Assembly (NCBI GenBank): GCA_958295695.1
Contig: OY282363.1
Span: 186,001 to 250,000 of the forward strand
DNA: 64,000 bases
Origin: an uncultured Alphaproteobacteria bacterium
GTDB taxonomy: Bacteria; Pseudomonadota; Alphaproteobacteria; SP197
Reading direction: 5' to 3'
The notes beneath the pieces were generated by a model. It saw only the letters and a program-made list of their open reading frames with translations. It had not been told where the DNA came from and ran no database searches. The translations under genes and the position numbers were made by a program. Shown here one piece after another: positions 45,713 to 54,296 of the stretch. Within the stretch, counting starts at the first letter, position 1. The number at the start of each line of letters is the position of its first letter.

Positions 45713-48700
45713 ATGAAGGTTGGATGGGGCATCGATGTCGGCGTGGCCAGCCTCGGTTTCGCGGTGGTCGAACTGGATGGCGCGGACCGACCGGAGAGGC
45801 TGATCGACGGTGTTTCCCTCGTGTATCCGGCGCCAACGGGAGCGGCGGAGCGGACACGCTACAAGTCCATGCGAACGCAAAACAAGAGGCGCGGCGACCG
45901 AATGAAGGCGTTGCGTTCGGAGCTCGCGCGTCTGTTCGACCTCGACTCCGGCTTCGATTCGGAACACGTCTGTCCCGACCTTGCCGACGGCGCCAAGAAA
46001 GATGGAGAGCCGAGACGCAACACCTCCCGTGTCCGCTTGCGGGCGCATGGCCTGTCCGGCTGCTTGACCGCCGGCGATCTGGCCCGCGCCGTTCTGCACT
46101 TGGCGAAGAACCGGGGCCAGCGCCTGACGCGCGGCCTCAAGGACAACCCCAGCACTGACGCCAAGCAGCAGGAGAAAGACGCCAAGGAACGCCAAACCGT
46201 GGCGGACACCGCCAAAGAGACCGAGCAGGCTCTCGCGACGCTCGGTATCGAGCTCGGGCTCGACGGTCCCGCCCACCCCTCGCAACTGTTGATGAGAAGG
46301 GCTGGCGCGAAGGGAACGACGCGGCTGAAGAAGGACCGGGACGGGATGCCAATCTTCACCTGCGCCCTGGCGCGGGCGGAACTGGACGCTTTGCTGAAGG
46401 TCCAACAGCGTTACCACGAAAAGGCGCTGACGGATGAGGTTTGCGAGACACTCAAGAAGATGGTCTTCGAGGAAGCGGAGCCGAAGGCGCCGACCATCGG
46501 CAAATGCCGCTACGGCGTCCGCGATATGGACGGCGAGATCGAGACCAGACTGCCGCGCGGCAGCGACCTTTTTCAGCGCAAGCGGATTTTCGAGGAGGTC
46601 AACAACCTGCGCCGGATCTCGTCGCGGACGGCGGCGGAAGAGCTCTTGGACATGGCGCAGCGTGACCGCCTCGCATCCCTGCTGCTCGACGGACGAGATC
46701 TGACCGCCGCCGGTGTCCGCGACGCGCTGAAGCTGGGACGCGGCGCGTTGGCCGACAAAACCAGCCTGGATATCTCGGACCGACGCAAGGGCCGGAAGAC
46801 GGCCGGCAAGCTCCAGGGTCATCCGCTCGCCGCCGCCATGCATAAAGCGAATGCTCTGGAGCAATGGCGGAACTTCGATGAGGCCCGGCGAGAGAAGATC
46901 GCGGAACTTGTCCGCCGCGACGAATTGACGGCGCTTGGCCTTTCCGAGGAAGCCGTCAAGGCGCTTTCCGACGCCCGCCTGCCGGCGACGTATTCCGCCG
47001 CGGGCGAGACGGCGACGCGGAAGCTCCTGACGGAGTTGGAGGCGGACGTCATTTCCAACCACGAGGCGGAGCAGCGCGCCGGGCTGGAAGCTCTGGACCC
47101 GCCGCCACCCCTCCTCGACCGGTTGCCTTACTACGGGGAAGTCCTGCAAGGGTGGTGCATCGGAGGCGACGGCGACCCCGTCGGCTCCGACGAAGCGCGT
47201 CTCGGCCGCATCCCCAACCCGGTCGTGCACGTGGCGCTCAACCAGTTGCGCAAGACCGCCAACGTCTATCTGGACCTCTACGGCAAACCCGCCCGGATCT
47301 GCGTCGAACTGGCCCGCGACCTCAACAAGAGCGCCGAGGATCGCGAAAGAGTCGAGGCAGAGGCCGCCGGCAACCGCAAGAAGAACGAAAAGCACATCGA
47401 AACGCTGGGAGCTCACAAACGCAAGCTCAATCGCGAAGACTTGCTCCGAATAAAGCTACACCGGATGCAGGACGGAGAATGCTTGTATACGGGGCAACCG
47501 ATCTGCGTGGAGAACCTTTTCGACGGATCGGTGCAGGTCGACCATATCCTGCCCCGAGCCGAGACCTTGGACGACGGAATCGCCAACCTCGCTCTGACGT
47601 TCGAGGGGGCCAATCGGTTCAAGGGCAAGCGGCCACCTTTCGAAGCCTTCGGTCAGGGCTACCGAGATCAGGATTACGCGCACATCCTCCGACGTGCTGA
47701 GAAGCGCGGCAAGAACGTCTACTGGCGTTTCAGGGAAGACGCCATGGACCGTTACAAGGACGAGGACGCCTTTCGGTCGAGGTTCCTCAACGACACCCGT
47801 TATGTCGCCAGGATGGCGGCGCGCTATCTGTCGTGCGTCTGCGCCGACCCCGACCGCACCGTCAGCCTGAATGGGCGGATCACGTCGATCCTCCGCCAAA
47901 AATGGGGTCTCCATACCTTGATCCGGGACATCATGATCGACGAGGGTCGCCTCGACTCCGCCGACATCGTGTCCCCCGAAGACGGGGAGGCCCGCGACGA
48001 ATTACAAGCTCGGCGCAAACGCGCGGACAAGATACGCTGGGACCACCGGCGCCACCTGCTGGATGCGGTTGTCGCCGCCTGCACGACCCGAAGCGACGTG
48101 CAGCGCCTCCAGACTCTCGCTGGGCTGGGCGCGGACGACGAAAGCGCTGGCGAGAGTCTCGCTCGGGTTCGCCGCAACGCTGGAGTATGCTGGCGGCCCG
48201 GTTTTCGGGAAGCCGTCAAGACCTTTCTGCGGAACCCGGAGTGTCGCGGCGACGCGGCGGGCAAACGGCCCGTCACCTCGGTGGTCGCCAAGGCCGACCA
48301 CGACCCGCGAGGCCGGCTTCACGAGGAAACGAACTACGGCCTCATATGCGAGGCGCCGGGAAAGCCCGGCCGGTACGTCGCCCGCGATCACGTCACGATC
48401 GCGGATCTGGGCGCCAGACAGATCGAGGAGCTCGGCGTGCCCGAAACAGCGATCCGGGCTGTCGAGCAGGCCATGGACGCGGGCGCGCGCATCTGGTGGG
48501 GCGGCAAAGACCCCGGATCTTCCCTGCGCGACAATCTCGCCAGGGATCTGACGGCGTTGCGGGCGAGACTCCTGGAGCTGATGGACGAAACGCCGGCCGA
48601 GTTCCTTGAGAAAGCGCGCACGGACGAAGGCCGGAAAAAGGCGCGGGCGAAATGGGCGACAAACCGGTACGTCGAACGCACCGGCCGCCGCCGTTTCACG

Positions 48701-49174
48701 CGGGTCCAGATCGTTTCCCTGCGCGTCCTGAAGGGTCCGCTGCGTCACGACACGAAACCCCGGCGGGCCAACCCGGCGGGAGGGAACGACCGATTGGTCT
48801 ATTTCATCGACGGCAACGGGGACCGGAGCATCGAGGTCGTTTCGACCCTGGACGCCAACACGCCGGGATTCGAGGAGCGCTGGCGCCGCGATGGCGGTCG
48901 CCCGCTGTTCGTCTTGCGGAAAGACGATCTGGTGGAGATGGCCGCGGACCCGAAGGACGCGGACTCGCCGCGCCGAATCTACCGCACCGTCTCCTTCTCC
49001 GATGCTGGAAGTCTCGATTTGAAATTCCTGCCCGTCGAAGAGGCGCGCGCGCCGAAGGAAGCGCCGAAGCATGTGAGGATCCAGAGCCTCAAGGCGTTCC
49101 GCGAACGCGCGCCGGTCATGGTCCTGTGCGATCCCACGGGCCGCGTGCGCTGGCGGGGGCCCCGCCTCAACTGA
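45713..49174 (+). CDS. cas9: CRISPR-associated endonuclease Cas9 (type II-C)
   Basis: 1153 aa. ATG 45713 has GGAG 7 bp upstream and starts MKVGWGIDVGVASLGF: RuvC-I with Asp8. The open frame extends further left through the tracrRNA region but is not coding there. Bridge-helix Arg/Lys stretch follows (about 48-68, RTRYKSMRTQNKRRGDR). RuvC-II 'ICVELARDLNKS' gives Glu532. HNH 'QVDHILPRAETLDDGIANLALTFEGANRFKG' gives Asp610, His611 and Asn634. RuvC-III 'DHRRHLLDAVVAAC' gives His781 and Asp784. 'FLNDTRYVARMAARYL' (691-706) is also typical. All nuclease residues are present. The C-terminal 300 residues should hold the PAM-interacting domain. No csn2 or cas4 follows, which makes it II-C. Codon use and GC content look somewhat lower than in neighbours, suggesting transfer. 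Confidence 0.97.
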   Translation: MKVGWGIDVGVASLGFAVVELDGADRPERLIDGVSLVYPAPTGAAERTRYKSMRTQNKRRGDRMKALRSELARLFDLDSGFDSEHVCPDLADGAKKDGEPRRNTSRVRLRAHGLSGCLTAGDLARAVLHLAKNRGQRLTRGLKDNPSTDAKQQEKDAKERQTVADTAKETEQALATLGIELGLDGPAHPSQLLMRRAGAKGTTRLKKDRDGMPIFTCALARAELDALLKVQQRYHEKALTDEVCETLKKMVFEEAEPKAPTIGKCRYGVRDMDGEIETRLPRGSDLFQRKRIFEEVNNLRRISSRTAAEELLDMAQRDRLASLLLDGRDLTAAGVRDALKLGRGALADKTSLDISDRRKGRKTAGKLQGHPLAAAMHKANALEQWRNFDEARREKIAELVRRDELTALGLSEEAVKALSDARLPATYSAAGETATRKLLTELEADVISNHEAEQRAGLEALDPPPPLLDRLPYYGEVLQGWCIGGDGDPVGSDEARLGRIPNPVVHVALNQLRKTANVYLDLYGKPARICVELARDLNKSAEDRERVEAEAAGNRKKNEKHIETLGAHKRKLNREDLLRIKLHRMQDGECLYTGQPICVENLFDGSVQVDHILPRAETLDDGIANLALTFEGANRFKGKRPPFEAFGQGYRDQDYAHILRRAEKRGKNVYWRFREDAMDRYKDEDAFRSRFLNDTRYVARMAARYLSCVCADPDRTVSLNGRITSILRQKWGLHTLIRDIMIDEGRLDSADIVSPEDGEARDELQARRKRADKIRWDHRRHLLDAVVAACTTRSDVQRLQTLAGLGADDESAGESLARVRRNAGVCWRPGFREAVKTFLRNPECRGDAAGKRPVTSVVAKADHDPRGRLHEETNYGLICEAPGKPGRYVARDHVTIADLGARQIEELGVPETAIRAVEQAMDAGARIWWGGKDPGSSLRDNLARDLTALRARLLELMDETPAEFLEKARTDEGRKKARAKWATNRYVERTGRRRFTRVQIVSLRVLKGPLRHDTKPRRANPAGGNDRLVYFIDGNGDRSIEVVSTLDANTPGFEERWRRDGGRPLFVLRKDDLVEMAADPKDADSPRRIYRTVSFSDAGSLDLKFLPVEEARAPKEAPKHVRIQSLKAFRERAPVMVLCDPTGRVRWRGPRLN

Positions 49175-49178
49175 GACG

Positions 49179-50099
49179 ATGTGGCGCGTCGTCGATGTCT
49201 CCGACGAGAACCGGGTCCTTTCCCTGTCGAGAGGCAGTCTGAAGGTTTCCGGCGACGGCGGCGAATTGGGCCGGGTGCCGCTGTCGGATATCCAGTGCGT
49301 TCTGGTGCACGGCCACGGCGCGATGCTGTCCCTGTCGTTGGGCGCCGCTTTGGCCGACGCCGGGATTCCCTTGGTTCTGTGCGGCCGCAACCATGCGCCC
49401 GTGGCTTTGTCCCTGCCGGTATCGGGGAACTTCGAACAGGCGGCTCGGCTCACCGCGCAGGCGTCTTTGTCCCTGCCCAGGCGCAAGCAGCTCTGGCGGC
49501 AGCTGGTCATGGCCAAGATCGCGTCCCAGGCGCGGGCGCTCGAGATTTCGGGACACCCCGGGCACGCGGGGCTCGCAAGGCTTGCGAAGTCGGTGCGGTC
49601 CGGCGATCCGGACAATGTCGAAGCCCGCGCCGCGCGCTTCTATTGGCGGCGATTGATGGGTGGCGGTTTCCGGCGCGACCCCGACGGCGACGGGCTCAAC
49701 GCCCATCTGAACTACGGCTACGCGGTCGTCCGCGCCGCGATGGCCCGCGCCGTCGTCGGCGCCGGTCTGGCGCCGGGGCTGGGGCTGCACCACCGAAGCC
49801 GGCTGAACGCCTTCCAACTGGTCGATGACCTGATGGAACCCTTCCGGCCTCTTGTCGATCGTGCGGTTTGGCGCAACCGGAAGGACTGGACCGGCGAGGT
49901 GACGACGATGGCGAAACGGGAACTGGCTCACATCGTCAATGGCGTCATGGCGACGGCGGCGGGATCGAGCTCCGTCTCACGGGTCATGTCCATGCTGGCC
50001 CATTCGCTGGCCGACGTCTGCACAGGGCAGGCGAAGGATTTGGCTTGGCCGTTCGACTGGGGTCTGCTGACCCAGACGGAGCTCGATTTTGGTCACTGA
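49179..50099 (+). CDS. cas1: CRISPR-associated endonuclease Cas1
   Basis: 306 aa. ATG 49179 lies 4 bp after the cas9 stop. Metal ligands: Glu148 in 'DNVEARAARFYWRRLMG', His204/His205 in 'LGLHHRSRLNAFQLVDDLMEPFRP', and acidic residues 217-220 in the same block. Cas1 forms the integrase with Cas2 that inserts new spacers. The 'FRPLVDRAVW' block is typical of type II Cas1. Overlaps cas2 by 11 bp. Confidence 0.96.
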   Translation: MWRVVDVSDENRVLSLSRGSLKVSGDGGELGRVPLSDIQCVLVHGHGAMLSLSLGAALADAGIPLVLCGRNHAPVALSLPVSGNFEQAARLTAQASLSLPRRKQLWRQLVMAKIASQARALEISGHPGHAGLARLAKSVRSGDPDNVEARAARFYWRRLMGGGFRRDPDGDGLNAHLNYGYAVVRAAMARAVVGAGLAPGLGLHHRSRLNAFQLVDDLMEPFRPLVDRAVWRNRKDWTGEVTTMAKRELAHIVNGVMATAAGSSSVSRVMSMLAHSLADVCTGQAKDLAWPFDWGLLTQTELDFGH

Positions 50100-50484
50100 C
50101 CGCGAACGCAAGCTGATCCGACGGCGCCTGCGCGGTCGGACGGGCGCGTGGATGGAAGGCGTATCCGGCTACAGGGCCATGTGGCTTGTGGTGTGTTTCG
50201 ACTTGCCCGTGGGCGATCCGAAGGAGCGGCGCGATGCGGCCCGCTTCCGTCATCGCCTTCTGGACGAAGGGTTCGCGATGAAGCAATGGTCGGTCTATAC
50301 TCGATACTTCATCACGCGAGCACAGGCGGACGCCGCCGCCGACAGGATCGGCGGCCACGTGCCGCCCATGGGCAAGGTCTCGATGATGTTCATCACCGAC
50401 AAGCAATACGGGATGGTGCGCAACTTCGAGGGCCGAATCCGCGCCGAGTCGGAGCAGAAACCCGACCAACTGGCTCTGTTCTGA
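50089..50484 (+). CDS. cas2: CRISPR-associated endoribonuclease Cas2
   Basis: 131 aa from TTG 50089, which has GGAG 7 bp upstream. The Cas2 core 'GYRAMWLVVCFDLPVGDPKERRDAARFRHRLLDEGFAMKQWSVYTRYF' starts near residue 27 with the conserved Asp38, and the protein ends 'EQKPDQLALF', typical of II-C. Starting at ATG 50152 would give the shorter, more common 110-residue form; the basic N-terminal extension (MVTDRERKLIRRRLRGR) therefore may not exist. It is the last cas gene; a hairpin and the array follow. Confidence 0.94.
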   Translation: MVTDRERKLIRRRLRGRTGAWMEGVSGYRAMWLVVCFDLPVGDPKERRDAARFRHRLLDEGFAMKQWSVYTRYFITRAQADAAADRIGGHVPPMGKVSMMFITDKQYGMVRNFEGRIRAESEQKPDQLALF

Positions 50485-50514
50485 ATGGCCCGTGCGATGG
50501 AACGCGAACCGCAG

Positions 50515-50555
50515 ATCCCAGCCAACCCATTGATTTACAATGGGTTGGCTGGGAT
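50515..50555. terminator. 18-bp perfect hairpin between cas2 and the CRISPR array
   Basis: Left arm 50515-50532 (ATCCCAGCCAACCCATTG) and right arm 50538-50555 are exact complements around a 5-nt loop, ATTTA. It begins 31 bp after the cas2 stop and ends 3 bp before the first repeat. No U-tract follows on either strand. Because cas genes run right and the guide RNAs run left, it sits at the meeting point of both transcripts and may end one or both; it may also belong to the leader used by Cas1-Cas2. Confidence 0.8.
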
Positions 50556-50558
50556 GGA

Positions 50559-52573
50559 ACCGTAGCACATGCTGTCTTGGAGAGCAGCTACAGCAAGGTG
50601 TCGGTCGACGTGGCCGCGATGAGCACCGTAGCACATGCTGTCTTGGAGAGCAGCTACAGCGGTATTGGCTCGATGACGTACTTTGGAGGCACCGTAGCAC
50701 ATGCTGTCTTGGAGAGCAGCTACAGCACAAACTCGTCCTTCCACGTTCCGCCGGACACCGTAGCACATGCTGTCTTGGAGAGCAGCTACAGCGAGTCGGG
50801 CGTGCGCTGCAGGGCGCGCGCCACCGTAGCACATGCTGTCTTGGAGAGCAGCTACAGCAGGTCCGGTCGGCCAGCGTGGCGATCGCGTACCGTAGCACAT
50901 GCTGTCTTGGAGAGCAGCTACAGCTTATAAGACCGCCGCGCAGGGGAAATTCAAACCGTAGCACATGCTGTCTTGGAGAGCAGCTACAGCCCGCGTATAC
51001 CGCGCTCGAAACGGCGATGGACCGTAGCACATGCTGTCTTGGAGAGCAGCTACAGCGACAGCACGCGGGTCGACAGCGCCGTCACGACCGTAGCACATGC
51101 TGTCTTGGAGAGCAGCTACAGCGGCGCGAGGGCGGCGATCGGCATCAGGCGCACCGTAGCACATGCTGTCTTGGAGAGCAGCTACAGCGTGTGTGCGCGT
51201 GTCCCGTATCCCCGGCATACCGTAGCACATGCTGTCTTGGAGAGCAGCTACAGCGTCTCTGGGGCGAACGGGTCCGCATCGTCGACCGTAGCACATGCTG
51301 TCTTGGAGAGCAGCTACAGCCGGGCAAGTTCGTGGCCCTCGATCCGGCGAACCGTAGCACATGCTGTCTTGGAGAGCAGCTACAGCCGGTTCGCGGCTAC
51401 ATCGCCCAGAACGTTTACCGTAGCACATGCTGTCTTGGAGAGCAGCTACAGCGGGCGTGGCGCTTCGCCGTCCATGTCTTGCACCGTAGCACATGCTGTC
51501 TTGGAGAGCAGCTACAGCGGGCGTGGCGCTTCGCCGTCCATGTCTTGCACCGTAGCACATGCTGTCTTGGAGAGCAGCTACAGCTGATCGTCCGGTTCGA
51601 GATCGCTCGGACCAACCGTAGCACATGCTGTCTTGGAGAGCAGCTACAGCGGTATGGATGTTGCGAAGGCCGCTGCGGTACCGTAGCACATGCTGTCTTG
51701 GAGAGCAGCTACAGTCGGCGTGACAGGCGCCCGCACGCCGGGTCCACCGTAGCACATGCTGTCTTGGAGAGCAGCTACAGCGCGCCGAGGGCCCGCTCGA
51801 TGTGGGCGAGCACCGTAGCACATGCTGTCTTGGAGAGCAGCTACAGCTCTGGCTCCTGACTTACGACGAGGCCGGCGACCGTAGCACATGCTGTCTTGGA
51901 GAGCAGCTACAGCCCCTTCGCACAGAGCCGCCGCGCGGCGGTTACCGTAGCACATGCTGTCTTGGAGAGCAGCTACAGCGGCGGCGCCGGGTCGTCTTGC
52001 GCTTCGCCGACCGTAGCACATGCTGTCTTGGAGAGCAGCTACAGCACAAGGCGTGGTGGCGTGGGCTGGACGCGGACCGTAGCACATGCTGTCTTGGAGA
52101 GCAGCTACAGCACCTCGATGCGAGGCTCCGCGTCGAGCTCGACCGTAGCACATGCTGTCTTGGAGAGCAGCTACAGCGCGCTCGGCCCACGGAAAATCGA
52201 CTGCTCGACCGTAGCACATGCTGTCTTGGAGAGCAGCTACAGCTCGTGCTGAACGAGCGCGTCGCGGCGGAGCACCGTAGCACATGCTGTCTTGGAGAGC
52301 AGCTACAGCCCGAGGTCGCGCTGCTCGATCATCGCCGTTACCGTAGCACATGCTGTCTTGGAGAGCAGCTACAGCCGCCGCGCGTCCGCGTGCTTCAGGC
52401 CCAATACCGTAGCACATGCTGTCTTGGAGAGCAGCTACAGCATCCGATCCTCGCGGAGTTCACCGAACGCGACCGTAGCACATGCTGTCTTGGAGAGCAG
52501 CTACAGCGGCTCCACATCGACCTTGCGGTCGGTCGCCACCGTAGCACATGCTGTCTTGGAGAGCAGCTACGGT
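50559..52573 (-). CRISPR. Type II-C CRISPR array, 31 repeats, 30 spacers
   Basis: Repeat of 36 bp, plus strand starting ACCGTAGCACATGCTG and ending GAGAGCAGCTACAGC. Spacers are 30 bp except one of 29 bp (51651-51679). The unit is 66 bp, first repeat 50559-50594, last 52538-52573. The guide orientation is the minus strand: the reverse complement starts GCTGTAGCTGCTCTCC and pairs with the tracrRNA. Variants: the repeat at 51680-51715 ends in T instead of C; the last repeat ends CTACGGT instead of CTACAGC. Spacers at 51453-51482 and 51519-51548 are identical. The degenerate repeat marks the old (leader-distal) end on the right, so new spacers probably enter next to cas2. Confidence 0.97.
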
Positions 52574-52624
52574 AGAACCTGACGCTGGCGAACGAGGGCC
52601 AACCGCAACACCGCAACAACGGGG

Positions 52625-52879
52625 TTACGGAATCAGCTTGACGGCCGCGATCACGAGGCCGGCGAAGGCGGCGCCGACGCCGACCGCGCGCCATGTGAGC
52701 TCGGCCTTCAGTTCGGCCAGCCCGGTCTTCAGGTCGGCCAGCCCGGCCTGGAGGTCCGCCTTGGTGGCGACGCTCTCCGAAATAGCCGCCTGGAGCGCGT
52801 CGGCGTGAGCTTCGGCCTGGGCCGGTTCGACCCCGGCCGATTCCAGGCGCCGCGCGTAGGCGAGCGTGTCGAAACCCAT
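52625..52879 (-). CDS. Small coiled-coil membrane protein, DUF1640-like
   Basis: 84 aa from ATG 52879, GGGAGGA just upstream. Sequence 'GFDTLAYARRLESAGVEPAQAEAHADAL' followed by a coiled coil ('VATKADLQAGLADLKTGLAELKAEL') and a C-terminal membrane helix ('AVGVGAAFAGLVIAAVKL'). This is the DUF1640/CCDC90-type small bacterial protein. Function unknown. It sits between the CRISPR array (51 bp) and a tRNA gene. Confidence 0.75.
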   Translation of the reverse strand: MGFDTLAYARRLESAGVEPAQAEAHADALQAAISESVATKADLQAGLADLKTGLAELKAELTWRAVGVGAAFAGLVIAAVKLIP

Positions 52880-52976
52880 GGCGCGGTCCTCCCTTCGTGT
52901 GGCGGCCCGGCGATCGAGGGCCAACCGCGATACACGCCCGCGGCGTCGCCGCCGGCCCTTGCCTCCCGCGGGGGGG

Positions 52977-53047
52977 AGCGGGTGAAGGGAATCGAACCCT
53001 CGTCTAAAGCTTGGGAAGCTTTCGTTCTGCCATTGAACTACACCCGC
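52977..53047 (-). tRNA. tRNA-Gly (anticodon CCC)
   Basis: 71 nt on the minus strand, 5' GCGGGTG (53047-53041) pairing with CACCCGC (52984-52978), D arm, anticodon stem AAAGC/GCTTT with loop TTCCCAA (anticodon CCC), and T arm GAGGG TTCGATT CCCTT. Discriminator base T; CCA is not encoded. It is close to the E. coli glyU type. Reads glycine codon GGG. Confidence 0.95.
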
Positions 53048-53125
53048 TTACGCCCGATTCTATACGCCCGGAGGCCGCTCCGATCAACCGCGGCGGGCCG
53101 CGCCGGCGGACATGGGAGGCCCGGC

Positions 53126-53518
53126 ATGTACGAGGAAGTCACGCGGGGCGTGCGCGTCGCGGTCCAGCCGGTCTACCTGGAGGACCAGTCCCAGCCGGAG
53201 CGGAACCATTTCGTCTGGGCCTACCGGGTGACCATCGCCAACGAGGGCGGGGAGACCGTGCGGCTGCTCACGCGCCACTGGAAGATCACCGACGGCAACG
53301 GCCGTCTCCAGGAGGTCCGGGGGCCGGGCGTGGTCGGGGAGCAGCCCGTCCTGGCGCCCGGCGACAGCTTCGAATACACCTCCGGCACGCCGCTCTCGAC
53401 GCCCTCGGGCATCATGGCCGGCAGCTACCGGATGCGGGCCGCCTCGGGCGAGACGTTCGACGCCGCCGTCCCCGCCTTCTCGCTCGACAGCCCGCACGAG
53501 GCCCGGCGGGTCAATTGA
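53126..53518 (+). CDS. apaG: ApaG (DUF525) protein
   Basis: 130 aa from ATG 53126, with GGGAGG upstream. '[95 protein letters not shown]' matches ApaG through its whole length. Its biochemical role is not settled (linked to cobalt/magnesium resistance). Divergent from tRNA-Gly. Confidence 0.95.
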   Translation: MYEEVTRGVRVAVQPVYLEDQSQPERNHFVWAYRVTIANEGGETVRLLTRHWKITDGNGRLQEVRGPGVVGEQPVLAPGDSFEYTSGTPLSTPSGIMAGSYRMRAASGETFDAAVPAFSLDSPHEARRVN

Positions 53519-53589
53519 TCGCGCCGCCGAGCCGGGATAAGACAGCGCCCCGCCCGCGGCGGGCGGGCCCACAGGCGAGAGGCGCCGAC

Positions 53590-54201
53590 GTGACAGACGA
53601 CAGCAGGGCGGCGCGGACGCCTTCGCGCGTTGAGGCCGAGGACGCCGTGCGCACGCTCATCCGCTGGGCCGGCGACGACCCGGACCGGGAGGGCCTCGCC
53701 GACACCCCCGGCCGCGTGGCGCGCGCCTACGGGGAATGGTTCGCCGGCTACGGCGTCGACGCCTCCGGCGTCCTGGGCCGCACCTTCGACGAGACCGACG
53801 GCTACGACGAGATGGTCTCGCTCAGGAACGTCCGCTTCGAATCCCATTGCGAGCACCACATGGCGCCCGTGATCGGCCGCTGCCACATCGCCTACGTGCC
53901 GCGCCACAGGGTCGTCGGAATCTCCAAGCTCGCGCGCATGGTGGAGGTCTTCGCCAGGCGGCTGCAGATCCAGGAGCGGCTCACCGCCCAGATCGCCGAC
54001 ACGATCAACGACGTCCTCGAGCCGCGCGGCGTCGGCGTGGTGGTCGAGGCCACGCACCACTGCATGACCACCCGCGGCGTCCACAAGACCGGCGTCACCA
54101 TGGTGACGAGCCGCATGCTGGGCGACTTCCGCACGAAATCCGCCACCCGGCGGGAGTTCCTCGCCCACATCGGCAATCCGTCCGCGTCGGAGATGTCCTG
54201 A
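53590..54201 (+). CDS. folE: GTP cyclohydrolase I
   Basis: 203 aa from GTG 53590. Zinc ligands in '[14 protein letters not shown]' (Cys, His) and '[10 protein letters not shown]' (Cys), with '[40 protein letters not shown]' typical. It opens the guanine ring of GTP for folate synthesis. This is consistent with the folate-linked demethylases at the start of the window. Confidence 0.96.
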   Translation: MTDDSRAARTPSRVEAEDAVRTLIRWAGDDPDREGLADTPGRVARAYGEWFAGYGVDASGVLGRTFDETDGYDEMVSLRNVRFESHCEHHMAPVIGRCHIAYVPRHRVVGISKLARMVEVFARRLQIQERLTAQIADTINDVLEPRGVGVVVEATHHCMTTRGVHKTGVTMVTSRMLGDFRTKSATRREFLAHIGNPSASEMS

Positions 54202-54296
54202 GGCGGCCGGGCCGCCGGCGGACGGCATTCCCGGATACGGCCATGGCCCGCTCCCATCGCGCCTCGGCGACCGCCCCGCGGCGGCGGTAGGGCCGC

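Noticed and set aside
50540..52582. Long open reading frames through the CRISPR array in several frames, with a repeating peptide such as RSTCCLGEQLQ.
   Set aside because: The 66-bp unit equals 22 codons, so the repeat stays in frame and lacks stops. These are artefacts of the array.
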